Shown here one piece after another: positions 43,693-52,490 of a DNA stretch of 64,000 nt (its first letter is position 1; the number at the start of each line of letters is the position of its first letter). The stretch lies in assembly GCA_009911065.1 (NCBI GenBank), contig QXWR01000002.1, positions 1 through 64,000 on the forward strand. The letters run 5' to 3'. The notes under the pieces were generated by a model. It saw only the letters and a list, made by a program, of their open reading frames with translations. It was not told the DNA's origin and ran no database searches. This DNA is from Clostridiaceae bacterium. GTDB lineage: Bacteria > Bacillota > Clostridia > Lachnospirales > Lachnospiraceae. A program made the translations under genes and the position numbers.

Positions 43693-44730
43693 TTACTGGA
43701 TTCTCTTATAAGTTTTTATCTCCGTATAATGTCCGGTTACGGCTCCGGTCTCCCAATTCATATTGTCATATTTGGCATAAATTGTAAAAGTATCGCTGTC
43801 ATTAACAACCCAATAAACGTCGGAAGCTGTCAGAGAACCGTCAGCCACCCACTTATCATTGTCGCTATGAAAAGACTCTTTCCATGCCGTAGCTTCATTA
43901 TAATAAGATTCCTGCTCAATTCCTGGCCATGCTTCATAGTATACGGTAAAGGCGTTGTCCGTAACGTTGGCTATTTTCATATCTCCAACTGGGTCTGCCA
44001 TAAGACCAAAAGGATAACGGTCCTTCTCCAATGCCATATTGTACAATTCCCTATCTGAATCCAAAGTAACCTCTCCCTTATGAAGCATGCTCTGGCTGTC
44101 ATTATCATAAATATCGGTTGTTACATAATAGTAATACCCCTCATTAGGCTTTACAGCGCCTGTGCTCTCATCATTCCGGTTATAGTCTCTAAAATATATA
44201 ATTCCAGTAAGCTTATCCTGCTGGTCAAAGTGGAAACGCATTCCATAGGGCTTTGTAAAATATTCTACTGCCGAAACCGATGCGGCAAAGGTGTAGGCAT
44301 CTGCAGCTCCATCGCTGATCATCTTCTGATACCATGGATCGGAAGCGCTGTCATAAGGTTTTGCCTCTCTATTCCCATACTTTTCCATCACTTCAGCTTT
44401 TGTATTTCCAAACGTAATTCCTCTGGCTGTAATTAAAGAATCTCCGTTTACAAATGAATAGTAAGGTGAAAGATTATGTGCTGCATATCCGATTCGCGAC
44501 CAGATTGTAAGAATGCTGTTATCCCCATTTTCGGCAGTAACCGAGTTATTGCCCGACACGATAAAATCACTTTCACTAATAGGCGCAGCTGGAACCATTT
44601 CGGTCTGTGCCTGCACCATTGAGGTTGACATCAAACTTCCTGCAAAACACGGCGTTGTCATCAAAACCGACATTGCCATTGTTGCCCACATTACTTTTTT
44701 GGCTTCTTGTGTTAAATTCTGTCTTTTCAT
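43693..44730 (-). CDS. Secreted protein of unknown function under a G9-tract promoter
   Basis: 345 residues with a signal peptide (hydrophobic AKKVMWATMAMSVLMTTPCF, likely cleaved after CFA or VQA), then an acidic, Tyr-rich mature protein without membrane segments, LPXTG or recognised enzyme motifs. The segment ITFGNTKAEVMEKYG recalls short lipoprotein-type repeats that sense or bind the wall, but this is weak. AAAGGAG before the ATG at 44730 sets the start. Its promoter carries nine G in the spacer (44793-44820), so expression may switch on and off, as for surface antigens. Confidence 0.7.
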   Translation of the reverse strand: MKRQNLTQEAKKVMWATMAMSVLMTTPCFAGSLMSTSMVQAQTEMVPAAPISESDFIVSGNNSVTAENGDNSILTIWSRIGYAAHNLSPYYSFVNGDSLITARGITFGNTKAEVMEKYGNREAKPYDSASDPWYQKMISDGAADAYTFAASVSAVEYFTKPYGMRFHFDQQDKLTGIIYFRDYNRNDESTGAVKPNEGYYYYVTTDIYDNDSQSMLHKGEVTLDSDRELYNMALEKDRYPFGLMADPVGDMKIANVTDNAFTVYYEAWPGIEQESYYNEATAWKESFHSDNDKWVADGSLTASDVYWVVNDSDTFTIYAKYDNMNWETGAVTGHYTEIKTYKRIQ

Positions 44731-44792
44731 CTCTTCTCTCCTTTTCATAAAAAAATGCTTTACTAATACTTTACTATAAGTAATCCAGTTTC

Positions 44793-44820
44793 ATTATAAT
44801 ACCCCCCCCCGATGTGTCAA
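44793..44820 (-). promoter_or_regulatory. Promoter with G9 tract in the -35/-10 spacer
   Basis: On the minus strand TTGACA (44820-44815), a 16-base spacer holding nine consecutive G (44810-44802), and TATAAT (44798-44793). One extra G would give the optimal 17-base spacer. Slipped-strand change of the tract would shift promoter strength. Confidence 0.75.
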
Positions 44821-44834
44821 GGTCAAAATCCTCT

Positions 44835-44870
44835 TTCACAAGATTACAGCGTTCCCGTCTTGTGAACGCT
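44835..44870. repeat. Two overlapping, mutually exclusive hairpins
   Basis: TTCACAAGA (44835-44843) can pair with TCTTGTGAA (44858-44866), and AGCGTTC (44848-44854) can pair with GAACGCT (44864-44870). The two share bases, so only one can form at a time. They lie between the 94-residue gene and the G9 promoter. Confidence 0.5.
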
Positions 44871-44929
44871 ATAACATTATACCCGCCACTACCTTTTCTT
44901 CAGATATTTTTGGTATCCTTTGTATCCCC

Positions 44930-45214
44930 TTATACTCGAATGTCCACGTTTCTCTTATCAGCTGCAATCGTGTTCCTCTTGCTATCCGGACCTGACAGCA
45001 TCTCTTTTGTAAACATTTTATTTTCTTTGTTTAAAATGGTACGCAGCTGAGCGGAAACTGGCTCCCGCATAAGCTCATTAAACTTGATTGTACAAAAATC
45101 CAAATCTTCCGGTTCCTGTGACTCACTGGTTACACTCTCCCCTGGTTCTCCATAAGAATACCAGTTCGTTCTGTCCTGCATCACCATCGAATGTGTGTAA
45201 AAATAAACTCCCAT
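44930..45214 (-). CDS. Small hypothetical protein (94 aa) behind gltD
   Basis: 94 residues, soluble, acidic in the middle (SESQEPEDLDF) and basic at the end. No known motif is recognised. AAGGAGAAG before the ATG at 45214 is a good RBS, and it starts 27 bases after gltD, so it is probably co-transcribed with gltBD. The frame ends in VDIRV at a TAA that lies within TATAA-rich sequence. It may be a short accessory protein or the truncated start of a longer one; nothing in the sequence decides. Confidence 0.5.
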   Translation of the reverse strand: MGVYFYTHSMVMQDRTNWYSYGEPGESVTSESQEPEDLDFCTIKFNELMREPVSAQLRTILNKENKMFTKEMLSGPDSKRNTIAADKRNVDIRV

Positions 45215-45241
45215 AAATCTTCTCCTTTTTTGCGTTTTATG

Positions 45242-46729
45242 CTATGCCAAATTTGTATACCCCATCAGCCATTGGTCTGCGGCTTTTGCCGCTTCCCGGC
45301 CTTCTCGGATAGCCCAGACTACCAGAGATTGGCCTCGGTGCATGTCTCCGGCAGTAAAGATATTTTCTTGGTTGGTCTCATAGGCTCCGGTTTCAGTGGC
45401 TACGTTCATTCTTTCGTTTAATTCCACTCCAAAAGCTTCTGCCACATACCGCTGAGCGCCTGTAAAGCCTGCTGCAATGAGAACCAAGTCTGCGGGGACT
45501 TCTTTTTCGCTTCCTTCCACTGGCGTCATAGTCTTTCTTCCTGTCTCTGAGTCGGTTTGGCATGTAAGGCTTATTAAGATAGCCCGACAGACTTTTCCCG
45601 TTTCGTCTTTTATAAACTCTTTTACCGTTGTCTGATACAGCCGTGGGTCATGGCCAAAGAGAGCGATGGCTTCTTCCTGTCCATAATCGGTTTTACAGAT
45701 TCGAGGCCACTCTGGCCAGGTGTTGTCTTGGGTCCGCTCATTGGGAAGCTTAGGCATCATCTCCAACTGAATCACAGAAGCACACCCATGGCGGATGGCA
45801 GTTCCCACACAGTCATTTCCCGTGTCGCCGCCCCCGATTACCAGCACATGCTTATCCTTTGCCGAGAGATACTGACCATCCTCCAGTGCGGAATTTAACA
45901 AACTTTTGGTTGTGGACTTTAAAAAATCCACGGCAAAAAAGATACCTTCCCCATCCCGCCCAGGTACAACAATATCTCTAGGTTCCGAGGCGCCGCAGGC
46001 CAGAATTACACAATCAAACTCCCGTTTCACTTTTCCTGCCTTATAATTCCGTCCAACATCCGCTCCGGTGACAAAGGAGATTCCCTCTTCTTTCATCACC
46101 TGAATCTTTCGGTCAATTACCGATTTTTCCAGCTTCATATTGGGAATCCCGTACATGAGAAGCCCTCCAATCCGGTCCTCCCGCTCAAATACCGTTACAT
46201 TGTGACCCCGTTTGTTCAGCTGATCTGCCGCTGCCAGTCCGGCAGGGCCAGAGCCTATTATGGCAATCTGTTTATCTGTGCGGATTTTCGGCGGACGTGC
46301 TCCTGCCTTGCCGCTTTCATAAGCTTTCTCAATTATGGCCCGCTCATTTTCCTTGATTGTCACTGGGTCTCCGTGAAGTCCGCAGGTACATGCAGCCTCG
46401 CAGGGAGCCGGACACACCCGACTGGTAAATTCCGGAAAACTGTTGGTCTTCTTCAACCGATGATATGCCTGATTCCAGTTGCCGGTATACACCAGATCAT
46501 TCCACTCCGGAACCAGATTGTTTAAAGGACAGCCAGACACCATACCGCCCAGCATTACGCCGGACTGGCAAAACGGCACGCCGCACTCCATACATCTGGC
46601 TCCCTGCCGCTTTTGCTCCTCCTCCCCAAGAGAAGTATAAAACTCATGAAAATGCCGGATTCGCGTAAGAGGCGCCGCCGCATTGCCCGTCTCCCGGTCA
46701 TACTCTAAAAATCCTGTTGGCTTTCCCAT
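45242..46729 (-). CDS. gltD: Glutamate synthase small subunit
   Basis: Supplies electrons from NAD(P)H to GltB. 495 residues. The N-terminal Cys-rich region CMECGVPFCQSG...CPLNN binds two 4Fe-4S clusters. An FAD-binding GSGPAGLAAADQLNKRGH follows near 155-175, then an NAD(P)-binding GGGDTGNDCVGTAIRHG near 300 and the C-terminal FAD site TAGDMHRGQSLVVWAI. GAGGAGAAAGG precedes the ATG. It lies 13 bases after gltB. Confidence 0.95.
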   Translation of the reverse strand: MGKPTGFLEYDRETGNAAAPLTRIRHFHEFYTSLGEEEQKRQGARCMECGVPFCQSGVMLGGMVSGCPLNNLVPEWNDLVYTGNWNQAYHRLKKTNSFPEFTSRVCPAPCEAACTCGLHGDPVTIKENERAIIEKAYESGKAGARPPKIRTDKQIAIIGSGPAGLAAADQLNKRGHNVTVFEREDRIGGLLMYGIPNMKLEKSVIDRKIQVMKEEGISFVTGADVGRNYKAGKVKREFDCVILACGASEPRDIVVPGRDGEGIFFAVDFLKSTTKSLLNSALEDGQYLSAKDKHVLVIGGGDTGNDCVGTAIRHGCASVIQLEMMPKLPNERTQDNTWPEWPRICKTDYGQEEAIALFGHDPRLYQTTVKEFIKDETGKVCRAILISLTCQTDSETGRKTMTPVEGSEKEVPADLVLIAAGFTGAQRYVAEAFGVELNERMNVATETGAYETNQENIFTAGDMHRGQSLVVWAIREGREAAKAADQWLMGYTNLA

Positions 46730-46742
46730 TCCTTTCTCCTCC

Positions 46743-49700
46743 TCACTTTTTCATGTTGGCATAAAATGCCTCAATCTGTGCCTGTTCGCTGCTTAATCCT
46801 TTTTCTTCCATCTGCACAATGGTATTCATCATTCTCCGGTAATCATGGGGAAGAATCTTCTTGAATTTAGGCAGATACTCTGCAAAATGGTCCAGAATCC
46901 GCTTGCCTTTTTCCGAATTGGTATAAGACACATGCTCCTGAATCATTTCCTTTAATTCCTGCACATCATACTTGCCGGTCACTTCCTCCAAAGACACCAG
47001 TTCTTTGTTCAGCCTCCGGTACAAATCCCGCTTTTCATCCAGCACATAGGCGATTCCTCCGCTCATTCCGGCGGCAAAATTCTTGCCCGTAGGGCCAAGC
47101 ACCACTACCCGTCCTCCGGTCATATACTCACAGCCATGATCTCCCACTCCTTCTACCACTGCCATCGCGCCGGAATTGCGGACACAAAACCTTTCCCCTG
47201 CCACACCGCAGATAAACGCCTTCCCACTCGTCGCCCCATAAAGGGCCACATTTCCGATAATAATATTTTCTTCTGCCAAAAATGACACTCCTTTTGGCGG
47301 GTACACAATAAGCTTGCCTCCGGATAATCCTTTCCCAAAATAATCATTGCTGTCCCCAATCAGCTCCAAAGTCAGTCCTTTGGGAATAAATGCCCCAAAA
47401 CTCTGTCCTCCGCTGCCATTACAGCTGACTGTGTACGTGTCATCTGGCAGCCCGTTGGGATACTGTCTGGTAATCTCAGACCCAAAAATAGTTCCCAAAG
47501 TCCGGTCCACATTGGTCACATCAATCTGCACGCTTTTCTTTTGCCCGTTTGCAAGAGCTGTCTTCATTTTCTTTAACAATATCTGCTCGTCAATGGTTTT
47601 TTCCAGGCCAAAATCATATGCCTGTTTCTTGGAATATCCAAGAAGCTTCACTCCTTCATATGGATTTCCAAGAATGGCAGATAAATCTACCTTTCTCGCC
47701 CGCTCATTTAAAATGTCGTCCTTCTTTTTCAGAAGCTCTGTCCGGCCCACCAGTTCATCCACTGTCCGGATTCCCAATTTTGCCATATATTCCCGCATTT
47801 CCTGGGCCACAAAGTTCATAAAATTCACCACATATTCCGGTTTTCCCCGAAAACGTTTCCGAAGCTTGGGATTTTGGGTGGCAATTCCTACCGGACAGGT
47901 ATCCAGATTGCAGACCCGCATCATCACACACCCCATAGCAACCAGAGGCGCTGTGGCAAAACCAAACTCCTCTGCCCCCAGCATACAGGCAATGACCACA
48001 TCCCGCCCGGTCATCAGCTTTCCGTCTGTCTCCAAAATCACCTTATCCCGAAGTCCATTTTGAATCAACGTCTGATGGGATTCTGCCACTCCCAGCTCCC
48101 AGGGAAGACCTGCATTGTAAATGGAATTTCTCGGCGCTGCCCCGGTTCCCCCATCAAAAGAAGAAATCAAAATCACCTGAGCACCTGCCTTAGCCACCCC
48201 TGCTGCCACAGTTCCAACCCCTGCCTCGCTGACCAGCTTTACGGAAATCCGCGCTTTGGTGTTGGCATTCTTCAGATCATATATCAGCTGGGCCAAATCC
48301 TCAATGGAATAAATGTCGTGATGGGGAGGCGGGGAAATCAACCCAACCCCAGTGGTAGAGTGACGGGTCTTTGCCACCCAGGGATAAACCTTTCCACCTG
48401 GCAGCTGACCGCCCTCCCCAGGTTTTGCTCCCTGGGCCATTTTGATCTGAATCTCCTGGGCGCTGACCAAATACCGGGACGTAACTCCAAACCTTCCCGA
48501 CGCCACCTGCTTGATTGCAGAACAGCGATTCTGGTTCTTCGGACCTGGAGTCAGCCTCTCAAGGCTCTCTCCCCCTTCTCCTGTATTGGACTTACCTCCC
48601 AGCCGGTTCATGGCAACTGCCAAAGTCTCATGTGCCTCCTGGGAAATGGAGCCGTAGGACATAGCCCCGGTTTTAAACCGTTTTACAATGGACTCCACGC
48701 TCTCCACCTCATCCAAGGAAATGCCCCCGTTTTCGTCATACTTAAAATCCATCAGGCTCCTTAAATGAATGGTCTGCCCCTCCTCATTGAGAGCGTGGCT
48801 GTACTCCTTAAAAACCTCATAATTTCCCGTGCTGGTTGCCTTCTGGAGAAGGTGAATGGTCCGGGGATTGTAAAGATGCTCCTCCTGTCCGGCCCGCTCC
48901 TTGTGACTTCCCACACTTTCCAGGGTCAAATCCACATCCAGCCCCAAAGGATCAAATGCCGTGGAATGGAGCACATCCACATCATTTGCAATATCCTCCA
49001 AGGTGATTCCACCCACCCGGCTGACCGTGTTGGTGAAATATTTATCAATAACCTCCTTTGAAATGCCGATGGACTCAAAAATCTGCGCTCCCTGATAGGA
49101 CTGAATGGTGGAAATTCCCATTTTAGAGGCAATTTTCACAATCCCATGAAGAACCGCCCCATTGTAATCCTCCACCGCAGCATAATAATCCTTATCCAGC
49201 ATTCTGCTTTCAATCAAATAACGCACCGACTCCTGAGCCAGATACGGGTTGACGGCACAGGCCCCATATCCCAAAAGGGTGGCAAAATGGTGAACCTCCC
49301 TTGGCTCTCCGCTTTCCAAAATCAAGGCCACAGATGTCCGCTTTTTTGTCTTTACCAAATGCTGCTGTAAAGCAGACACCGCTAACAAAGACGGAATCGG
49401 CACATGGTTCTCATCAATATCCCGATCTGACAAAATGATAATGTTTGCCCCATCCCTGTGAGCCCGATCCACCTCCAAAAACAGCCGGTCAATGGCCTTT
49501 TCCAGAGAAGTGTTTTTATAATAGGTAATGGGAATTACTTCCACCTTAAATCCTGGCTGATTCATATACTTAATCTTTAACAAATCGGTACAGGTAAGAA
49601 TTGGATTATCCACCTTTAAAATCTTGCAGTTTTCCGGTTTCTCCTCCAGCACATTTCCCTCTTCCCCCACATACACTGTGGTGGAAGTGACAATCTCTTC

Positions 49701-51263
49701 CCGAATGGAATCAATAGGCGGATTCGTCACCTGAGCAAACAACTGTTTAAAATAATTAAACAATGGCTGGTGTTGTCTGGAAAGCACTGCCAAAGGGCTG
49801 TCCGCTCCCATAGCGGACACCGCCTCCGCCCCATTGAGCGCCATGGGAAGAATCATGGTCTTATACTGTTCATAAGTATATCCATAAGTCTTTTGCAGCC
49901 TTGCCCGCTGTTCCTTGTCCATAAACGGCACCCCTTTATTAGGAATGGGAAGGCTTTTCAAATCCACCAAATTACTGTCCAGCCATTCCCCATAGGGCTG
50001 ACGCCCTGCATAGCGCATTTTCAAATCCTCATCATTCACCAGCTCTCCCTTCACAGTGTCAATGAGAAGCATTTTTCCTGGATGAAGACGCTCTTTTTTC
50101 ACCACATGACACTGGGGAATGTCAATGGCTCCCACTTCCGAAGCCAGAATCACCTGATCTTCGTCTGTAATATAATACCGGGAAGGACGCAGCCCGTTCC
50201 GGTCCAGCACAGCCCCCAAAACATCTCCGTCGCTGAACACAATTGACGCCGGACCGTCCCATGGCTCCATCATAGTCGCATAATATTGATAGAAATCCGC
50301 CACTTCCCTGGGCATACTTTTATCATGATTCCAAGGAGCAGGAATGGTAATCATCACAGCCAATGGCAGCTCCATACCGCTCATCATCATAAATTCCAAA
50401 GCATTGTCCAGCATGGCCGAGTCAGACCCTTCCTGGTTGATAATAGGCAAGACTTTGTGCATTTCTGACTGGAAAAAACCGGACTCCATGGTTTCCTCCC
50501 TGGCAAGCATCTTGTCCACATTTCCCCGAATGGTATTAATCTCCCCGTTGTGAACAATAATCCGATTGGGATGAGCACGCATCCAGCTTGGGTTGGTGTT
50601 GGTGCTAAACCGGGAATGGACCACTGCCAAAGCCGACTCATAATCTGGGTCCTGCAGATCGTCAAAAAACTGCCGCAACTCTCCTACCAGAAACATCCCC
50701 TTATACACAATGGTCCGGCTGCTCATGGACACCACATACGTGTTGTCATTGCTCTGCTCAAATACCCGTCTGGCCACATACAGCTTCCGCTCAAATTCCA
50801 GCCCTTTGGCCACTCCTGCCGGCTTGCCGATAAATCCCTGAACAATATAGGGCATCTTTTCCACAGCCTTCTCTCCAATCCGGTCCGGATGAATGGGCAG
50901 GTCCCGCCATCCAAGGAAAGAAAGCCCTTCCTTTTTCACAATAATCTCCAGCATCTTCCTGGCCTGACTTCTTGCCAGCTTGTCCTGGGGAAAGAAAAAC
51001 ATTCCCACTCCGTACTCCCGCTCTCCTCCCAGCTCAATCCCAAGAGGTTCTGTCACCTTCTTAAAAAAGCGATGGGAAATCTGCATTAAAATGCCAACCC
51101 CATCGCCAGTCTTTCCTTCCCCGTCCTTGCCTGCACGGTGCTCTAAATTTTCTACAATGTGAAGGGCCTGCTCCACGGTCTTATGGCTGGGAACCCCTTT
51201 TATATTGGCAACAGCGCCTATACCGCAGTTGTCATGTTCAAATCTCGGATCATAAAGTCCCAT
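46743..51263 (-). CDS. gltB: Glutamate synthase large subunit
   Basis: Makes two glutamates from glutamine and 2-oxoglutarate. About 1506 residues. The class II amidotransferase domain begins at the catalytic Cys of DNCGIG, about residue 13, after a short propeptide that is removed. Then come the central domain, the FMN domain (AVAMNRLGGKSNTGEGGE) with the 3Fe-4S ligands CVMMRVCNLDTCPVGIA, and the C-terminal GXGXG domain (GLSGGKLIVYPP, GAMAVVEGVGDHGCEYMTGG). It forms a complex with GltD. The ATG at 51263 follows AAAGGAATT. It heads the gltBD operon for ammonium assimilation. Confidence 0.96.
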   Translation of the reverse strand: MGLYDPRFEHDNCGIGAVANIKGVPSHKTVEQALHIVENLEHRAGKDGEGKTGDGVGILMQISHRFFKKVTEPLGIELGGEREYGVGMFFFPQDKLARSQARKMLEIIVKKEGLSFLGWRDLPIHPDRIGEKAVEKMPYIVQGFIGKPAGVAKGLEFERKLYVARRVFEQSNDNTYVVSMSSRTIVYKGMFLVGELRQFFDDLQDPDYESALAVVHSRFSTNTNPSWMRAHPNRIIVHNGEINTIRGNVDKMLAREETMESGFFQSEMHKVLPIINQEGSDSAMLDNALEFMMMSGMELPLAVMITIPAPWNHDKSMPREVADFYQYYATMMEPWDGPASIVFSDGDVLGAVLDRNGLRPSRYYITDEDQVILASEVGAIDIPQCHVVKKERLHPGKMLLIDTVKGELVNDEDLKMRYAGRQPYGEWLDSNLVDLKSLPIPNKGVPFMDKEQRARLQKTYGYTYEQYKTMILPMALNGAEAVSAMGADSPLAVLSRQHQPLFNYFKQLFAQVTNPPIDSIREEIVTSTTVYVGEEGNVLEEKPENCKILKVDNPILTCTDLLKIKYMNQPGFKVEVIPITYYKNTSLEKAIDRLFLEVDRAHRDGANIIILSDRDIDENHVPIPSLLAVSALQQHLVKTKKRTSVALILESGEPREVHHFATLLGYGACAVNPYLAQESVRYLIESRMLDKDYYAAVEDYNGAVLHGIVKIASKMGISTIQSYQGAQIFESIGISKEVIDKYFTNTVSRVGGITLEDIANDVDVLHSTAFDPLGLDVDLTLESVGSHKERAGQEEHLYNPRTIHLLQKATSTGNYEVFKEYSHALNEEGQTIHLRSLMDFKYDENGGISLDEVESVESIVKRFKTGAMSYGSISQEAHETLAVAMNRLGGKSNTGEGGESLERLTPGPKNQNRCSAIKQVASGRFGVTSRYLVSAQEIQIKMAQGAKPGEGGQLPGGKVYPWVAKTRHSTTGVGLISPPPHHDIYSIEDLAQLIYDLKNANTKARISVKLVSEAGVGTVAAGVAKAGAQVILISSFDGGTGAAPRNSIYNAGLPWELGVAESHQTLIQNGLRDKVILETDGKLMTGRDVVIACMLGAEEFGFATAPLVAMGCVMMRVCNLDTCPVGIATQNPKLRKRFRGKPEYVVNFMNFVAQEMREYMAKLGIRTVDELVGRTELLKKKDDILNERARKVDLSAILGNPYEGVKLLGYSKKQAYDFGLEKTIDEQILLKKMKTALANGQKKSVQIDVTNVDRTLGTIFGSEITRQYPNGLPDDTYTVSCNGSGGQSFGAFIPKGLTLELIGDSNDYFGKGLSGGKLIVYPPKGVSFLAEENIIIGNVALYGATSGKAFICGVAGERFCVRNSGAMAVVEGVGDHGCEYMTGGRVVVLGPTGKNFAAGMSGGIAYVLDEKRDLYRRLNKELVSLEEVTGKYDVQELKEMIQEHVSYTNSEKGKRILDHFAEYLPKFKKILPHDYRRMMNTIVQMEEKGLSSEQAQIEAFYANMKK

Positions 51264-51401
51264 AATCAATTCCTTTCCCTTTCCAGACTTGACAGCTCAT
51301 TTTTAATGATGATACTACGACTGTATAAATTTGTAAAGGGGATTTTTGTGGAAATTTTCAGATAATTAGACAACTTCTTATAATTCGCATAAATAATCAG
51401 T

Positions 51402-51473
51402 TTATTTATGCAGTTCCAGTGGAAGACCATCTGGATCAAAGAAAAATGTCATTCTTTTATGTGTATTATCATC
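51402..51473 (-). pseudogene. Relic of a glyoxalase/VOC-family gene
   Basis: About 23 codons read DDNTHKRMTFFFDPDGLPL, then ELHK and TAA at 51404-51402. FxDPDGxPxEL is the usual C-terminal end of glyoxalase/bleomycin-resistance-type VOC proteins, with the metal-ligand Glu. A TAG lies in frame directly upstream and no start or RBS is seen, so this is a gene remnant. The rest of the 51264-51569 gap holds a TATAAT-like site near 51539 and nothing else I can name. Confidence 0.6.
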
Positions 51474-51569
51474 CTACATTAAACTGGAGAAGCTTTCAAG
51501 TCTTTCCTGCACACCCACCTCCCTCCCCTCTCATATCCTATAATAGGATTCAATCAAAGGAGGCAATCT

Positions 51570-52358
51570 ATGAAGCCAAAACTGGAGGTCTGCGGGGTCA
51601 GTTACTCCTACCACACGCCAGACGGCGAAACCCCCGCCCTTTCTCATATATCCTTTACCGTTCCCACCGGAGAATTTCTTGCAATCGTCGGACCTTCCGG
51701 CTGCGGCAAGTCCACTCTGCTTTCCCTGCTGTGCGGCCTGATAGAGCCGGAGGAAGGCTCTGTTCTCATGGACGGCATTCCCATAAAAGAAGGACACGCC
51801 GGCATCGGCTATATGCTCCAAAAAGATCATCTGTTCGAGTGGCGCACCATTTACGGCAATGTATCCCTGGGACTGGAAATTCAAAAAAAACTAGATGACC
51901 AGGCCCACAATCATTTAAAAGAAATGCTTGCCGCTTATGGGCTAAACGGTTTTGAAACTGCCCATCCTTCCGAATTGTCCGGAGGAATGCGCCAGCGGGC
52001 CGCTCTCATTCGCACCCTTGCCTTGAAACCGGACCTGCTTCTTTTAGACGAGCCATTTTCCGCTCTGGACTATCAGACCCGGCTCTCGGTCTGCGACGAC
52101 ATCAGCAGCATCATCCGGCGGACCGGAAAAACTGCCATTTTAATCACCCACGACCTGTCAGAAGCCATCAGCACTGCTGACCGGATTATCATTCTGTCTC
52201 GTCGTCCCGGCAAAATCAAAGCCGTATTGCCCATAGACTTTCCTCCGGAATATGCCAGCCCATTAAAGCGCAGAAATGCAGGAGAATTTTCCTCTTATTT
52301 CAATCAGGTATGGGAGCTGTTACAAGATAATTTTTTAACAAAAGATATTGAAAAATAG
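51570..52358 (+). CDS. NitT/TauT-family ABC transporter ATP-binding protein
   Basis: The motor ATPase of a SsuB/TauB-type importer, 262 residues. Walker A GPSGCGKSTLL near 45-55, Q-loop YMLQKDHLFEWR, signature LSGGMRQRAALIRTLA, Walker B LLLLDEPFSALD, and the switch His in ITHDLSEAI. AAAGGAGG before the ATG supports the start. Its natural partner is the permease on the opposite strand at 56162-56968; the CooS operon lies between. No substrate-binding protein is in the window. The substrate (nitrate, sulfonate, bicarbonate, pyrimidine precursor or a metal complex) is undecided. Confidence 0.88.
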   Translation: MKPKLEVCGVSYSYHTPDGETPALSHISFTVPTGEFLAIVGPSGCGKSTLLSLLCGLIEPEEGSVLMDGIPIKEGHAGIGYMLQKDHLFEWRTIYGNVSLGLEIQKKLDDQAHNHLKEMLAAYGLNGFETAHPSELSGGMRQRAALIRTLALKPDLLLLDEPFSALDYQTRLSVCDDISSIIRRTGKTAILITHDLSEAISTADRIIILSRRPGKIKAVLPIDFPPEYASPLKRRNAGEFSSYFNQVWELLQDNFLTKDIEK

Positions 52359-52393
52359 TCTATTTTATTGTAAAATTTAACCATCAATCTATA

Positions 52394-52468
52394 AGAGCGC
52401 CTTTGGGAATGATTGACACTTTATGAAAGCAACGATAAAGATTTTGCCAACCATCCCTCCGGCGCTCT
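52394..52468. promoter_or_regulatory. Promoter and flanking dyad upstream of cooS
   Basis: TTGACA (52413-52418), a 17-base spacer and TAAAGA (52436-52441) form a plausible promoter. The 8-bp inverted arms AGAGCGCC (52394-52401) and GGCGCTCT (52461-52468) flank it, and CTTTAT/ATAAAG lies inside. The arms could be two operator half sites or a folded leader; the first arm lies upstream of the predicted start, which favours DNA binding. Confidence 0.5.
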
Positions 52469-52490
52469 CTGTTTAAAGGAGGTATGTCAA

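Noticed and set aside
44802-44810. Homopolymer run as a sequencing artefact only
   Set aside because: Possible, but its exact place between consensus -35 and -10 hexamers makes a real spacer tract more likely; length still needs raw-read support.
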